Source: DASPXY01 sp038227745
GTDB taxonomy: Bacteria; Planctomycetota; Planctomycetia; Gemmatales; Gemmataceae
NCBI GenBank assembly: GCA_038227745.1
Contig: JBBRPS010000071.1
Location: 1 to 20,171, forward strand
DNA length: 20,171 nt
Reading direction: 5' to 3'
Part shown: piece by piece, positions 1 through 8,302 of the stretch
How positions within the stretch are numbered: position 1 is the first letter of the stretch
Layout: every line of letters begins with the position of its first letter
Notes under the pieces: generated by a model
The model's database searches: none
What the model saw: only the letters and a program-made list of their open reading frames with translations
Told to the model about the DNA's origin: nothing
Translations under genes and position numbers: made by a program

Positions 1-98
1 AGAGCGAAAGCGGCGCCGAGCGCCGCACTCCAAAGCGCGCCCCCCACTACATCCTGACACGAACCGCTCTAAACGAGCGAACTTTGAACATGCTGCCC

Positions 99-172
99 TC
101 AGTAGCGAAGCACCGGCTTGAAGTGGAGGCAAACGACCTCCCCCTCTGCAGGACGTACTCCCTCCTGCTCAC
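99..172 (-). pseudogene. mazF-like toxin relic, frameshifted
   Basis: Directly after the antitoxin gene a GTG start overlaps its stop (GTGA, 172-169), the usual mazEF coupling. The frame opens VSRREYVLQRG, which resembles MazF/ChpB N-termini of the form 'xRRxYVPxRGDVVW'. It then loses resemblance. One extra G in the G-run at about 141-145 would continue as EVVCLHFKPV, the expected first beta strand ('DVVWLHFDP'), but that frame stops at 101-99. The uncorrected frame runs 41 codons to a stop at 47-49 without resembling MazF. No RNA-binding core or catalytic residues remain. What I see is the start match and the shift. That it is a dead RNase toxin is inference. A sequencing error alone would not restore the gene, because the corrected frame also stops early. 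Confidence 0.6.
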
Positions 173-399
173 AGGGCCTCCTTCCCGAGGGGAGGCCCCG
201 TCTGGATCGCGGCGTGGATATTGTCCCGGGTCACGCCGGCCATGAGTTGCCTGAACGTGTACCGTCGGGCCACGACCTTTTTCGCCTTGCGGACCCGCAA
301 TTCGTCCCCGTGCCGCTCGATGGTCACCAGACACGACGCGAAGTCGCTCGGCAGGGTTAGTCGGGCTTTCTGGTCTGTTTTTCGGGTCAGCACGTCCAT
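169..399 (-). CDS. MazE/AbrB-type antitoxin
   Basis: This encodes 76 residues. An AbrB/MazE swapped-hairpin DNA-binding segment lies at about residues 8-42 (KARLTLPSDF, then VTIERHGDELRVRKAK). The C-terminal tail (YTFRQLMAGVTRDN, then TGPPLGKEAL) matches the toxin-binding tail of MazE antitoxins, which typically ends 'GPPVGxE'. MazE binds and silences the MazF endoribonuclease and autorepresses the operon. The ATG at 399 is chosen over upstream starts because a strong GGAGG-rich Shine-Dalgarno tract lies just before it (400-416). The toxin gene that should follow survives only as a frameshifted relic, so this is a probable orphan antitoxin. A stand-alone AbrB-like regulator is the alternative. 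Confidence 0.8.
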   Translation of the reverse strand: MDVLTRKTDQKARLTLPSDFASCLVTIERHGDELRVRKAKKVVARRYTFRQLMAGVTRDNIHAAIQTGPPLGKEAL

Positions 400-421
400 T
401 CCTCCCCTCCTCCCCGGCTCC

Positions 422-449
422 ATTGTACGCCCGGGCTTCGGAGCCACAA
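422..449 (-). promoter_or_regulatory. Candidate promoter of the mazE-like gene
   Basis: On the minus strand TTGTGG (449-444) and TACAAT (427-422) are separated by 16 bp. The -10 element matches the sigma70 consensus at five of six positions, but the -35 is weak. The predicted start would give a leader of about 15-20 nt before the ATG at 399. Confidence 0.35.
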
Positions 450-464
450 GTGGGCCGGACCCAC
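450..464 (-). terminator. Weak hairpin after the giant lipoprotein gene
   Basis: GTGGG and CCCAC flank a 5-nt loop, 32-46 nt beyond the stop of the lipoprotein gene. There is no T-tract, so this is at best a weak or factor-assisted terminator. Confidence 0.25.
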
Positions 465-495
465 AGGTGGGAAGCACCCGCGAACCCCGCTGTCT

Positions 496-3400
496 TCAAG
501 GCCGCCCCGCCCTTGCACGGTTCAGCGCATCCGTCGCCGTGGGGTCGTTCGGCCGCACCTGCAGCGCCGCCTGGAACTCGCGCACCGCCTCGGGGAAGCG
601 CCGCGCGCCCTGATGCACCCGGCCCTGTGCCATGCGCACCGCGTAGGTCGCCGCCGCGTCGCCGGGGATGAACTTCAGCGCCTCCTGGTACGCCTTGGCC
701 GCATCGGCAAACTTCTGCTGCTTGTCCAGCGCCGCCCCGGCCTGCATCTGCCCGGCGTACGCCGCCCGCGCCTGCGGCGATGGTTGCGGCGGGGGCGGCG
801 GGGGCGGGGCCGGACGAGAGGCGGCATTGAGCGCTGCGGTCGCCTGCTGTAGTGCCTGCGTCGCGCCGGGGTCGCCCGGCCGGATCTTGAGCGCCGCCTG
901 GTACGCCTTCACCGCGTCGGCGTGGCGCTTCGCCGCGCTCGCCGCCTGGCCCTGCGCGAGCAGACGGTTGAACTCGGCCTGCCGCTGCTGCTCCGCGGCC
1001 CTCTTCCTGCCCTCCGCATCCTGCGCGGCGCGGGCGGCGTCGGCCGCGGCGCGGGCCTGGTTGAGCAGGTTCGCCGCCGTCGCGTCGCCGGGCAGCAGGC
1101 GGCCCGCATCGCCAAATGCCTTGACAGCGTCGTCGTAGCGCTTCGCCGCCAGCGCCTGCTGCCCCGCCTGGAGCGCCTTCTGGTAATTCGCCTGACGCGC
1201 GGCCTTCTCGGTCGCCGCTGTTGCGGTCTGTCGCGCCTGGTCCAGTTCCCGGAAGGCCGCGCCGACGCCCGGATCCTGCGGCGCCAGTTTCTGCGCCTCG
1301 GCGAAGGACTTCGTGGCTGCGTCGAACTGGCCCGCCTTCAGGGCAGCGCGCCCGGCTGTGAGGGACCTCTGCACTTGCTCCGCCCGCTGGGCGTCGGCCT
1401 GCTTCTGCTTCAGCGCGGCGGCCTGGGCGGCTGCCTGCGCCTCGGCCCGCGCCTGCTGCGCCTTGCGCAGGTCGTTCTGCGCGGCGGCGATGGTCGGGTC
1501 CTGCGGGGCGAGCTTCGCGGCGGCAGCGAAGGCATCCGCGGCCCCCTGCATATTGCCGGCGGCCAGAGCGGTGCGGCCCGCGGCCACGGCCTTCTGCACG
1601 TTGACGGCGCGCTGCGCCTCGTCGGCGCGCTTCTTGGCTTCAGCGGCGAGGGCGGCCTGGGCGCCGTCCCTGCCTTTCTGCGCCTCCCGCAGGAAGGCAG
1701 TCGAGGCCTGGTCGCCGGGCTGCTGCTTCTGGGCCGCGCTGAACGCCTTGATGGCCGCGTCGTATTGGCGGCCAGACAGGGCCACGCGCCCCTCCCCCAT
1801 CGCCTTCTGATAGGCCTCCGCCTTCCTTTTCCCCTCCGCAGCGGCGCCCGCGTCGAGGGCGGCCTGTTGCCGCGCCTTCTCCGCCTGGGCGCGGGCCTGC
1901 GACGCGGACGGGTCGCCCGGCTTGAGCTTCAGCGCCTCGTTCAGCGCCAGCACGGCGGCGTCGTAGCGCTTGTTGGCGAGGTTCGCCTGCCCGCTCTCCA
2001 GCAGGCGGCGGAAGTCCTTGAGGCGGCCGTCCTCCTCCGCGCGCCGGCGCGCCTCGGCGGCGCTGCGCTCGCGCGCCTGCTCCGCCTTGCTCAACCCCGT
2101 GAGGGCGTCGAGGTTGCCCGGCGCCAGCGCCTTCGCCGCGGTGAAGGATTGCACCGCCCGGTCGTGGTTGCCGGCCGCCAGCGCCGCCTGGCCCTCGCCG
2201 ACCAGGCGCGTGGCCTCCGTGGCCTGCTGCGCCCCCTCGGCCTGCTTCTTCGTCACCAGCGCCGCCTGCGTGCGCGCCTCCGTCCGGGCCGCCTGGGCCT
2301 GGCGCAGCCCCGTGAGCACGGCGTCGGTGCGGTAGACCTTGCCGGCCTGCTCGTACTGCGCGGCTGCCGCGTCGTAGTTTTTCGCGGCCATCGCCTGCTG
2401 GGCGAGCTGCAGCGCCTGGGCGTAGAGATCCTGGTTGCGCTTCGCCTCAGCCTCGGCCGCGAACCGGCGCTCCTTCTCGGCGGCGAGCTGTCGTTCCAGG
2501 TCGCGCCGGGCTACCTCCCCCTGCGCGGCGGCCTGCGCCCGCGCCTGTCCCACCAGCGCCTGGTTGAGCAGCGCCTCGACGGCGTCCGTCTTCCGCAGCC
2601 GCCGGGCAGACTGCAGGACCCCGATCGCCGCGTCATACTGCTCGCGGTTGAGCAGCCGCTGGCCCTCGTCGCAGAGCTGCTGATAGGCGACCCGGTCGGT
2701 CTCCTCCTGCCGCTTGCGGCGTGCCAGTTCCTCGGCCAATTGCTGCCGCCGTTGCTTTTCGAGCTGCTCGCGGGTGCGGGCCACCTCCGCCTCTTGCAGG
2801 CGGCGCAGCTCGGCCTCGCGCCGGGCCTGCTCCGCGCCGTTGCGCTCGCGCGCCAGCCGTTCCGCCTCCGCACGGGCGCGGGCCAGCTCGCGGTAGACGT
2901 CATCGTCCTGACGCAACCGCACCGCTCCCTCGAACAGGCGGATCGATACCTGGAAGTCGCCGCGGCCGACGGCGGCGCGGGCCTGCACGACGAGCTGCGT
3001 GTGGGCCGTCGCGCACTCACGCTGCCGCCGCTCGTCCTCCCGCAGGCGCTGTTCCGCGTCCCAGGCCGCCGCCTGCTGCGCGGCGCGGATGCGCGCCTCC
3101 TCCGCCCGCCGCGCCAGCTCGAGCTGCCGCCGCTGACACTCCAGCGCCTCGGCCTGCAACCGCTCCGCCTGGCCCCGGCGGGCGTCTTCGAGGGCAGCCA
3201 GCTCAGCGGCCCGATAGCTGTTCTGCAGGCGGAACTGGATCTCAACGCTCCCCGGCCTCAGCCGCAGCGCCTTCTTGAACAGAGTGACCGCGACCGTGAA
3301 ATCGCCACGGTCCGCACACTGGTTCGCCTGGACGACCAGCCCCTGCAGCGGCTGCGTCTGCCGCTCGTAGCGCAGCCGCTCGGCGGGGCTCATCAGCGTG

Positions 3401-5514
3401 AGCTGCGCCAGCTCGCCCAACCGCAGCTTCAGCTCGAACGGGTCGCGCACGTGGACGCGGCCGCTCCCCCGCAGGAAGCCGTACTCGGTATCGACCAGGT
3501 ACGTCGTCACGTCGAAGCTGGCCGTCTGCCGGACGTTGCCCAGGACGAAGTAGCGCACGTTCAGCGCCCGCCCCAGCCAGCGCCGGGCGGCGGGATCCGT
3601 CATCAGATCGCGCAGCGTCATCCCCATCCGGCCCATGTACCAGAAGAGTTCACCCCGATCGACGATCTCGAAAGACGGCATGAAGTACGGGGCCAGGTTG
3701 TCCGGCGTCCAGGCGGCGAGCGCGGGGTGGACGACGGCCGGGTCGCCGAGGACGACGAAGTCGAGGAACGCGATGCGCTCCCGCGGCGGGGGCGGCGCGT
3801 CCACGACGACCACGACGAGCGGGGGCGGCGGCAGCAGCGGCCGGCAACGGTCGAGGCGCAACTGCAGGTCGACGTGGCCCGGCGACAGGCTCAGGGCGAA
3901 CTCGAAGTGGCGGAACGCCTCGCGGGCGCGCCCGCGTCGGAACAGGTTGTCGCCGATCTCCAGCGACAACTGCAGCAGCCGTCGCTTGTGGACCGCCTCG
4001 TTCGGGCCGACCGCGATCACCGTCAGCCGTTGCCCCGGCGGCGGGGGCGGCGGCAGACGCTGGAAGTCCTCAACGACCACGCCGCCGAGTTCGGGCGGTC
4101 GCGGCGTGCAGAACACGACGGGCGGCGGCACGGGCTGTCCCTGCGGCGGCACCTCGGGCGGCGGCGGCAGCGGGGCGTCGGGCGGCGGCGGGGGCGGTAG
4201 CTGGGCGACGCGGGCCTGCTCCTGCGCGGTGGCCAGTCGCTGCTCATCGGTCATCAGCAGCAGCCGGGCCAGCTCCGGCATCAGGCCGATCACCTGGTCC
4301 GGCGTCGCGGCGACCACCTTGGCGGTCTGCACGACCAGGCCGCTGCGCGTGTCCACCAGGCGGGCGTTGACCGTGACGCCGCCGACGGGCGTGACGCTGC
4401 CGACGACGAGGTAGCGCAGCCGGAGCAGGCGGCCCAGCTCGCGCCGGTCGGCGTCGCTGTCCGCGATCCGGCCGGCGCCGAGCTTCAACTCGTCCACGAC
4501 CTTGCCGAGCTGGCCGCGCTCGACGAGGTCGTACTTCGGCTTGAGGAAGGGGAGCAGCTCGTCGGCGAGGGTGCGGCCGGCCTCCGGGATGCCGGCGTCG
4601 CCGCGGACCTCGAAGTCGGCCACGCCGACGCGCTCGCGCCGCTGCTGCAGCGCCACCGTGTACTCGTCGATCTCCTGGCGGACTTGCAAGGTGTCCCACG
4701 CCGCGGCGGCGTCCTTGAGTCGGCCGAGCGCGTCCTCCAGCGTGGCGGGGTCGCGGCGCAGCTCGGCGGCCTGCACGCGGTTGTCGTCGTAGCGGGCCAG
4801 CGAGGTGCGGACATCCTCGAGCTGCCGCTTGAGATTGGCGTCGTCGCCGAGTTGCAGCGCCTGCTCGTAGGCAAGGGCCGCGGCGCGGAGGTTCCTGTCC
4901 TTGCGGGCCGCGTCGCCGTCGTCGCGGAAGCGCTGGCGTTTGGCGGCGCTGTCGGCGACCTGAGCGGCGAGGAGGGTGTCGGCCTGGAGCTTGAGGGTCG
5001 CGAGCCGGCCGGCGACTTCGGTGCCGCCGTACTGCTGCAGGGCCGCGGTGGCGAGCTGCCCGGCCTCCGCGGTCTTGCCCTGGTCGAGGACGGCCTGGAT
5101 GTCCTGCACGGTGCGCTCGGCGGCCGCCTGCTGGTCGATGCGCGCCTTGAGCTTGGCGGTCTCGCCGCGGAGGAAATCGCTGTCCTTGAAGGTGCGGGCG
5201 GCCTCCAGGGCGGCGAGGGCGTCGGGATATTTCCGCTCTCCCAACAGGCGGAAGGCGTCCTGCAAGGCCGCGTCGTACTTCTGCTGTTTGTCGGCCTCCG
5301 CGACGGGGGACTGCGGCGCATCGCCCGGGGGCGGGCCCTTCGGGCCGCCGACGATGACGCCGGGCAGGTCGCCGGGGACGGGCTCGGGGGCCTGGTTGTC
5401 CACGCGGAGGGCGTTCAGCGGCTCCTCGGCGGGGGCGGGAGCTTTCGAGCAGCCCGCGAGTGAGCAGGCGACGAGGACGAGGGAACCCAGCGCGAGCGCA
5501 TACTTCCGTGACAT
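496..5514 (-). CDS. Giant lipoprotein with two CsgG-like domains and TPR array
   Basis: This encodes 1672 residues. A signal peptide ends in the lipobox LAGC (Cys22), so the mature protein should be a lipid-anchored envelope protein. Order: TPR-like helices (about 55-280); a first CsgG/TolB-like domain (about 293-421, beginning RVGVADFEV and containing the stretch YDLVERGQL, then LRYLVVGSV); a proline-rich linker (about 438-485); a TPR unit; a second CsgG-like domain (about 577-715, RIAFLDFVV, EIVDRGEL, VRYFVLGNV); then about a dozen TPR units separated by long charged Ala/Arg/Glu/Gln helices to the C-terminus. A GGAGG at 5522-5526 supports the ATG at 5514. CsgG family members form or assist outer-membrane secretion or penalty-sensing assemblies. 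A scaffold in the planctomycete envelope is my inference; no enzyme motif is seen. A long open frame on the opposite strand is a GC-bias shadow. Confidence 0.88.
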   Translation of the reverse strand: MSRKYALALGSLVLVACSLAGCSKAPAPAEEPLNALRVDNQAPEPVPGDLPGVIVGGPKGPPPGDAPQSPVAEADKQQKYDAALQDAFRLLGERKYPDALAALEAARTFKDSDFLRGETAKLKARIDQQAAAERTVQDIQAVLDQGKTAEAGQLATAALQQYGGTEVAGRLATLKLQADTLLAAQVADSAAKRQRFRDDGDAARKDRNLRAAALAYEQALQLGDDANLKRQLEDVRTSLARYDDNRVQAAELRRDPATLEDALGRLKDAAAAWDTLQVRQEIDEYTVALQQRRERVGVADFEVRGDAGIPEAGRTLADELLPFLKPKYDLVERGQLGKVVDELKLGAGRIADSDADRRELGRLLRLRYLVVGSVTPVGGVTVNARLVDTRSGLVVQTAKVVAATPDQVIGLMPELARLLLMTDEQRLATAQEQARVAQLPPPPPPDAPLPPPPEVPPQGQPVPPPVVFCTPRPPELGGVVVEDFQRLPPPPPPGQRLTVIAVGPNEAVHKRRLLQLSLEIGDNLFRRGRAREAFRHFEFALSLSPGHVDLQLRLDRCRPLLPPPPLVVVVVDAPPPPRERIAFLDFVVLGDPAVVHPALAAWTPDNLAPYFMPSFEIVDRGELFWYMGRMGMTLRDLMTDPAARRWLGRALNVRYFVLGNVRQTASFDVTTYLVDTEYGFLRGSGRVHVRDPFELKLRLGELAQLTLMSPAERLRYERQTQPLQGLVVQANQCADRGDFTVAVTLFKKALRLRPGSVEIQFRLQNSYRAAELAALEDARRGQAERLQAEALECQRRQLELARRAEEARIRAAQQAAAWDAEQRLREDERRQRECATAHTQLVVQARAAVGRGDFQVSIRLFEGAVRLRQDDDVYRELARARAEAERLARERNGAEQARREAELRRLQEAEVARTREQLEKQRRQQLAEELARRKRQEETDRVAYQQLCDEGQRLLNREQYDAAIGVLQSARRLRKTDAVEALLNQALVGQARAQAAAQGEVARRDLERQLAAEKERRFAAEAEAKRNQDLYAQALQLAQQAMAAKNYDAAAAQYEQAGKVYRTDAVLTGLRQAQAARTEARTQAALVTKKQAEGAQQATEATRLVGEGQAALAAGNHDRAVQSFTAAKALAPGNLDALTGLSKAEQARERSAAEARRRAEEDGRLKDFRRLLESGQANLANKRYDAAVLALNEALKLKPGDPSASQARAQAEKARQQAALDAGAAAEGKRKAEAYQKAMGEGRVALSGRQYDAAIKAFSAAQKQQPGDQASTAFLREAQKGRDGAQAALAAEAKKRADEAQRAVNVQKAVAAGRTALAAGNMQGAADAFAAAAKLAPQDPTIAAAQNDLRKAQQARAEAQAAAQAAALKQKQADAQRAEQVQRSLTAGRAALKAGQFDAATKSFAEAQKLAPQDPGVGAAFRELDQARQTATAATEKAARQANYQKALQAGQQALAAKRYDDAVKAFGDAGRLLPGDATAANLLNQARAAADAARAAQDAEGRKRAAEQQRQAEFNRLLAQGQAASAAKRHADAVKAYQAALKIRPGDPGATQALQQATAALNAASRPAPPPPPPPQPSPQARAAYAGQMQAGAALDKQQKFADAAKAYQEALKFIPGDAAATYAVRMAQGRVHQGARRFPEAVREFQAALQVRPNDPTATDALNRARAGRP

Positions 5515-5579
5515 GGTTGGGCCTCCGAGCGGGGGGCGGGGTTCTGGGGGGCGCGGGGAGTACGTTGATTCAGGTCGGA

Positions 5580-5608
5580 ATCTTATGCTTTCGGCGGGTG
5601 GCGCACAA
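5580..5608 (-). promoter_or_regulatory. Candidate promoter of the giant lipoprotein gene
   Basis: The minus strand has TTGTGC (5608-5603), a 17-bp spacer, then TAAGAT (5585-5580). This is a fair but not strong sigma70-like match about 65 bp before the ATG at 5514. Confidence 0.35.
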
Positions 5609-5692
5609 GAGCGGTTGAAGGGAGCGAGAGTACGCCGCCCCCTGCCTGTCGGCCCACCCAGTGCAATGTCTCGCTTTTCCCCCGCGGTCGCC

Positions 5693-5698
5693 TAAAAT
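5693..5698 (+). promoter_or_regulatory. Possible -10 box upstream of dgt
   Basis: TAAAAT matches the sigma70 -10 consensus at five of six positions, about 36 bp before the dgt start. No convincing -35 is visible upstream. It lies in the 219-bp divergent region between the lipoprotein gene and dgt. Confidence 0.3.
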
Positions 5699-5733
5699 GC
5701 CCGACATCCGAGGCGCGGACGGGAAGGACGGCG

Positions 5734-6903
5734 ATGGCGAGCGGCGACGACACTCTCTTCACTCCCCCCGACTGGCTGGCCCGCGAGGAGCACCTGCTGG
5801 CCCCCTACGCCATGCGCACCCGCCTCAGCCGCGGCCGCCGCCACCCCGAGGAGCCACACCCCTTCCGGCCTCTCTACACCCGCGACCGCGACCGCATCGT
5901 CCACTGCACCGCCTTCCGCCGCCTGATGTACAAGACGCAGGTCCTCGTCACCCAGACCAACGATTACCATCGCACCCGCCTCACGCACACCCTCGAGGTC
6001 GCCCAGATCAGCCGCACCCTCGCCCGCCAGCTCGGCCTCAACGAGGACCTGACCGAGGCCATCGCCCTGGCCCACGACCTCGGCCACCCCCCGTTCGGCC
6101 ACGCCGGCGAGGCCGCCCTGGACGAGTGCATGCGCGGCCACGGCGGCTTCGAGCACAACCGCCACGGCCTGCGCATCCTCGAGGTCCTCGAATACCGCTA
6201 CGCCGACTTCCCCGGCCTCAATCTGACCTGGGAAGTCCTCGAGGCCCAGGCGCACCACAGCAAGGACCAGGCCGCTCCCGAGGTCCGCGCCCTCCTCGGC
6301 GCCGGCCAGCCACTGCTTGAGGCCCAGGTCGTGGACGCGGCCGACAGCCTGGCCTACGACACGCACGACGTGGACGACGCTCTGAACGTCGGGCTGGTCT
6401 CGCCGGCCGACCTCATGGAGGTGCCGTTCTGGCAGCAGGCGGTCGAGCGCGTCCTGCGGAGCGGTCGGCCCGGGCCGGAACAGTTCCACCCGACCGTCGT
6501 CCGCACCCTGATCGACTGGCAGGTGAACGACCTGCTGGAGCACACCTGGGAGCGGCTGCGCCAGGGCCGGATCCGCGGCGTCGCGGACGTCCGCGCCGCC
6601 CCCGGCCCGCTCGCCGGCCCCGGCCCAGAGGTGCGCCGGCTCAAGTCGGGGCTGGAGGAGTTCCTGCGCAGCCGCGTCTACCACCACTACCGCGTCATGC
6701 GCATGGCCACGAAAGGGCAGCGCATCCTGCGCCAGCTGTTCGAGGAGTACTGCCGGGCGCCGCAGCAACTGCCGGAGCGCTACGCCCGCCGTGCCGAGAA
6801 GGGGCCGCCGGCGCAGACCGTCTGCGACTACCTGGCCGGCATGACCGACCGCTTCGCCCAGGACGAGTTCCTTCGTCTGTTCCAGCCGTACACTCCCGTG
6901 TAA
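5734..6903 (+). CDS. dgt: dGTPase-like HD-domain triphosphohydrolase
   Basis: This encodes 389 residues, the usual length of the short bacterial dGTPase-like class. Family members cleave dNTPs to deoxynucleoside and triphosphate, a cytoplasmic dNTP-pool control. The family opening (PLYTRDRDRIVHCTAFRRL) spans residues 46-64. HD metal-site residues are visible: His85 in TRLTHTLEV, His114-Asp115 in ALAHDLGHPPFGH, and Asp204 in DAADSLAYDTHD. The conserved GFEHN follows at about 138. AAGGA before the ATG at 5734 supports the start. It is divergent from the lipoprotein gene and codirectional with the PIN-TRAM gene 157 bp downstream. The family assignment is firm. Whether dGTP is the preferred substrate cannot be told from sequence. 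Confidence 0.92.
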   Translation: MASGDDTLFTPPDWLAREEHLLAPYAMRTRLSRGRRHPEEPHPFRPLYTRDRDRIVHCTAFRRLMYKTQVLVTQTNDYHRTRLTHTLEVAQISRTLARQLGLNEDLTEAIALAHDLGHPPFGHAGEAALDECMRGHGGFEHNRHGLRILEVLEYRYADFPGLNLTWEVLEAQAHHSKDQAAPEVRALLGAGQPLLEAQVVDAADSLAYDTHDVDDALNVGLVSPADLMEVPFWQQAVERVLRSGRPGPEQFHPTVVRTLIDWQVNDLLEHTWERLRQGRIRGVADVRAAPGPLAGPGPEVRRLKSGLEEFLRSRVYHHYRVMRMATKGQRILRQLFEEYCRAPQQLPERYARRAEKGPPAQTVCDYLAGMTDRFAQDEFLRLFQPYTPV

Positions 6904-7060
6904 GATAATCCGTCTCTGCCGAACCGGCGTCGCGGGCGCAGGCCCGGGCAGGTCCTACCCCGTTGCGCCGCGCACCCGCGGGCCGCGCCTCCCCTGGAAA
7001 GGCGCCCCGGCGCGTCTCCCGAATTCCCGACACCTCACCTCGACTGCGGAGGTTTTTCCC

Positions 7061-8218
7061 ATGGTTCCGAACTGGTTGCGGCGCTGGTGGCAAGGCGTGG
7101 GCGAGGGCCTCAAGACGCCCGCGCCGGCGGTCAACGTGATCCTCTGGATCCTGCGCGGCTGCTTCGGGGCCATCATGATCGGCATGGCCTGGGCGGCCTT
7201 CAGCTACTGCAACAGCGACCCGCGGCTGGGACCGGAGAAGGGGATCCAGGCCTTCGTCGCGATCCTCGGCGTCGGCTTCCTGGTCCTCCTCACCGACGTA
7301 CTCGTCCGCAACAAGCAGATCACCACGATCTCGGCGGTCTACTTCGGCCTGCTGCTCGGCCTGCTCCTGGGCACGCTGTTCTCGATGGCCCTGGAGCCGA
7401 TGATCAGCGACTGGGCCGGGACCTCTCGGGAAAAGATCGGGCCGGCGGTGCGCATGCTGCTGACGGTCGTGTGCTGCTACATCTCGATCTCGACGCTGCT
7501 GCAAACCAAGGACGAGTTCCGTTTCATCATCCCCTACGTGGAGTTTTCCAAGCAGGTGAAGGGGGCGCGGCCGCTGGTGCTCGACACGAGTGTAATTATC
7601 GACGGGCGGATTGCCGATATTTGTGAAACGGGGATCCTCGACAGCAAGCTGATCGTCCCCCGTTTCGTGCTGCAGGAATTGCAGGCCGTCGCGGACAGTT
7701 CCGACAAGATCAAGCGCAACCGCGGGCGGCGCGGCCTGGACGTACTCAAGAAGATGCAGGGCAACCCCAAGGTGGAACTGCAGATGCACGAGGCCAACCT
7801 GACCGAGCTGCGCGACGTCCACAAGGTGGACGAGCGCCTGGTGGTCCTGGCCAAGGTACTGGGCGGGCGGGTGGTGACCAACGACTTCAACCTGAACAAG
7901 GTCGCCCAGCTGCAGGGGGTCGATGTCGTCAACCTGAACGAGCTGGCCAACTCGCTGAAGCTGGTGGCCCTGCCGGGCGAGCACCTGACGGTGCGCATCG
8001 TCAAACAGGGCGACCAGATGGGGCAGGGAGTGGGCTACCTCGACGACGGCACGATGGTGGTGGTGGAGCAGGGCCGCTCGGCGATTGGGCAGGAAGTGAA
8101 CATCACCGTGACGAGTGTGTTGCAGACCCCCGCCGGCCGGATGATTTTCGGCCGGCTGGAAGGCCGAGCCGCTGCGGCGAGTGGCTCGGCCGCGTCCTCG
8201 GAGGGCGGGAGACATTAA
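7061..8218 (+). CDS. Membrane PIN-TRAM domain protein (YacL-like)
   Basis: This encodes 385 residues. Four hydrophobic segments (about 24-46, 64-82, 88-110, 130-147) precede a PIN nuclease domain and a C-terminal TRAM domain (about 305-375). This is the same order and size as Bacillus YacL and Thermus PIN-TRAM proteins. PIN acidic residues are visible: Asp175 in LVLDTSVIIDGRI, a Glu in VLQELQAVAD, Asp257 in VDERL, and Asp275 in VVTNDFN, so the metal site looks intact. PIN domains are ribonucleases and TRAM domains bind RNA, so a membrane-tethered RNase is the natural reading. Substrate and role in this family are not well settled. GGAGG upstream of the ATG at 7061 supports the start. A heptamer-built hairpin follows the stop. 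Confidence 0.9.
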   Translation: MVPNWLRRWWQGVGEGLKTPAPAVNVILWILRGCFGAIMIGMAWAAFSYCNSDPRLGPEKGIQAFVAILGVGFLVLLTDVLVRNKQITTISAVYFGLLLGLLLGTLFSMALEPMISDWAGTSREKIGPAVRMLLTVVCCYISISTLLQTKDEFRFIIPYVEFSKQVKGARPLVLDTSVIIDGRIADICETGILDSKLIVPRFVLQELQAVADSSDKIKRNRGRRGLDVLKKMQGNPKVELQMHEANLTELRDVHKVDERLVVLAKVLGGRVVTNDFNLNKVAQLQGVDVVNLNELANSLKLVALPGEHLTVRIVKQGDQMGQGVGYLDDGTMVVVEQGRSAIGQEVNITVTSVLQTPAGRMIFGRLEGRAAAASGSAASSEGGRH

Positions 8219-8220
8219 GG

Positions 8221-8271
8221 AGGAGTCAGGGGTCAGAATCCAAGGATTCTGACTCCTGACCCCTGACTCCT
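8221..8271. repeat. Heptamer-repeat inverted repeat (REP-like hairpin)
   Basis: The left arm is 8221-8241 and the right arm 8244-8271, with a 2-nt loop. The arms are built from 7-mers GGAGTCA and GGGGTCA. The right arm carries one more heptamer than the left, so the stem closes with a 7-nt bulge. It sits 3 bp past the PIN-TRAM stop. It could act as a terminator or mRNA-stabilising hairpin and looks like a dispersed repeat; no long T-tract follows. Confidence 0.75.
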
Positions 8272-8302
8272 GCTTTCCCCTTTCTGCCTGCGAGGTGTCA
8301 CT

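Noticed and set aside
99..101. TGA in the mazF relic considered as Sec or recoding
   Set aside because: MazF has no redox cysteine, and the frame shift already breaks the gene.
922..4200. Very long open frame on the plus strand opposite the giant lipoprotein gene
   Set aside because: It is Leu/Arg/Gly-rich low-complexity sequence without family pattern or RBS; high GC removes stops opposite a real gene. The minus-strand protein has a signal peptide and recognisable domains.
6904..6909. GATAAT as a promoter -10 between dgt and the PIN-TRAM gene
   Set aside because: It overlaps the dgt stop region and has no acceptable -35 at 16-18 bp.
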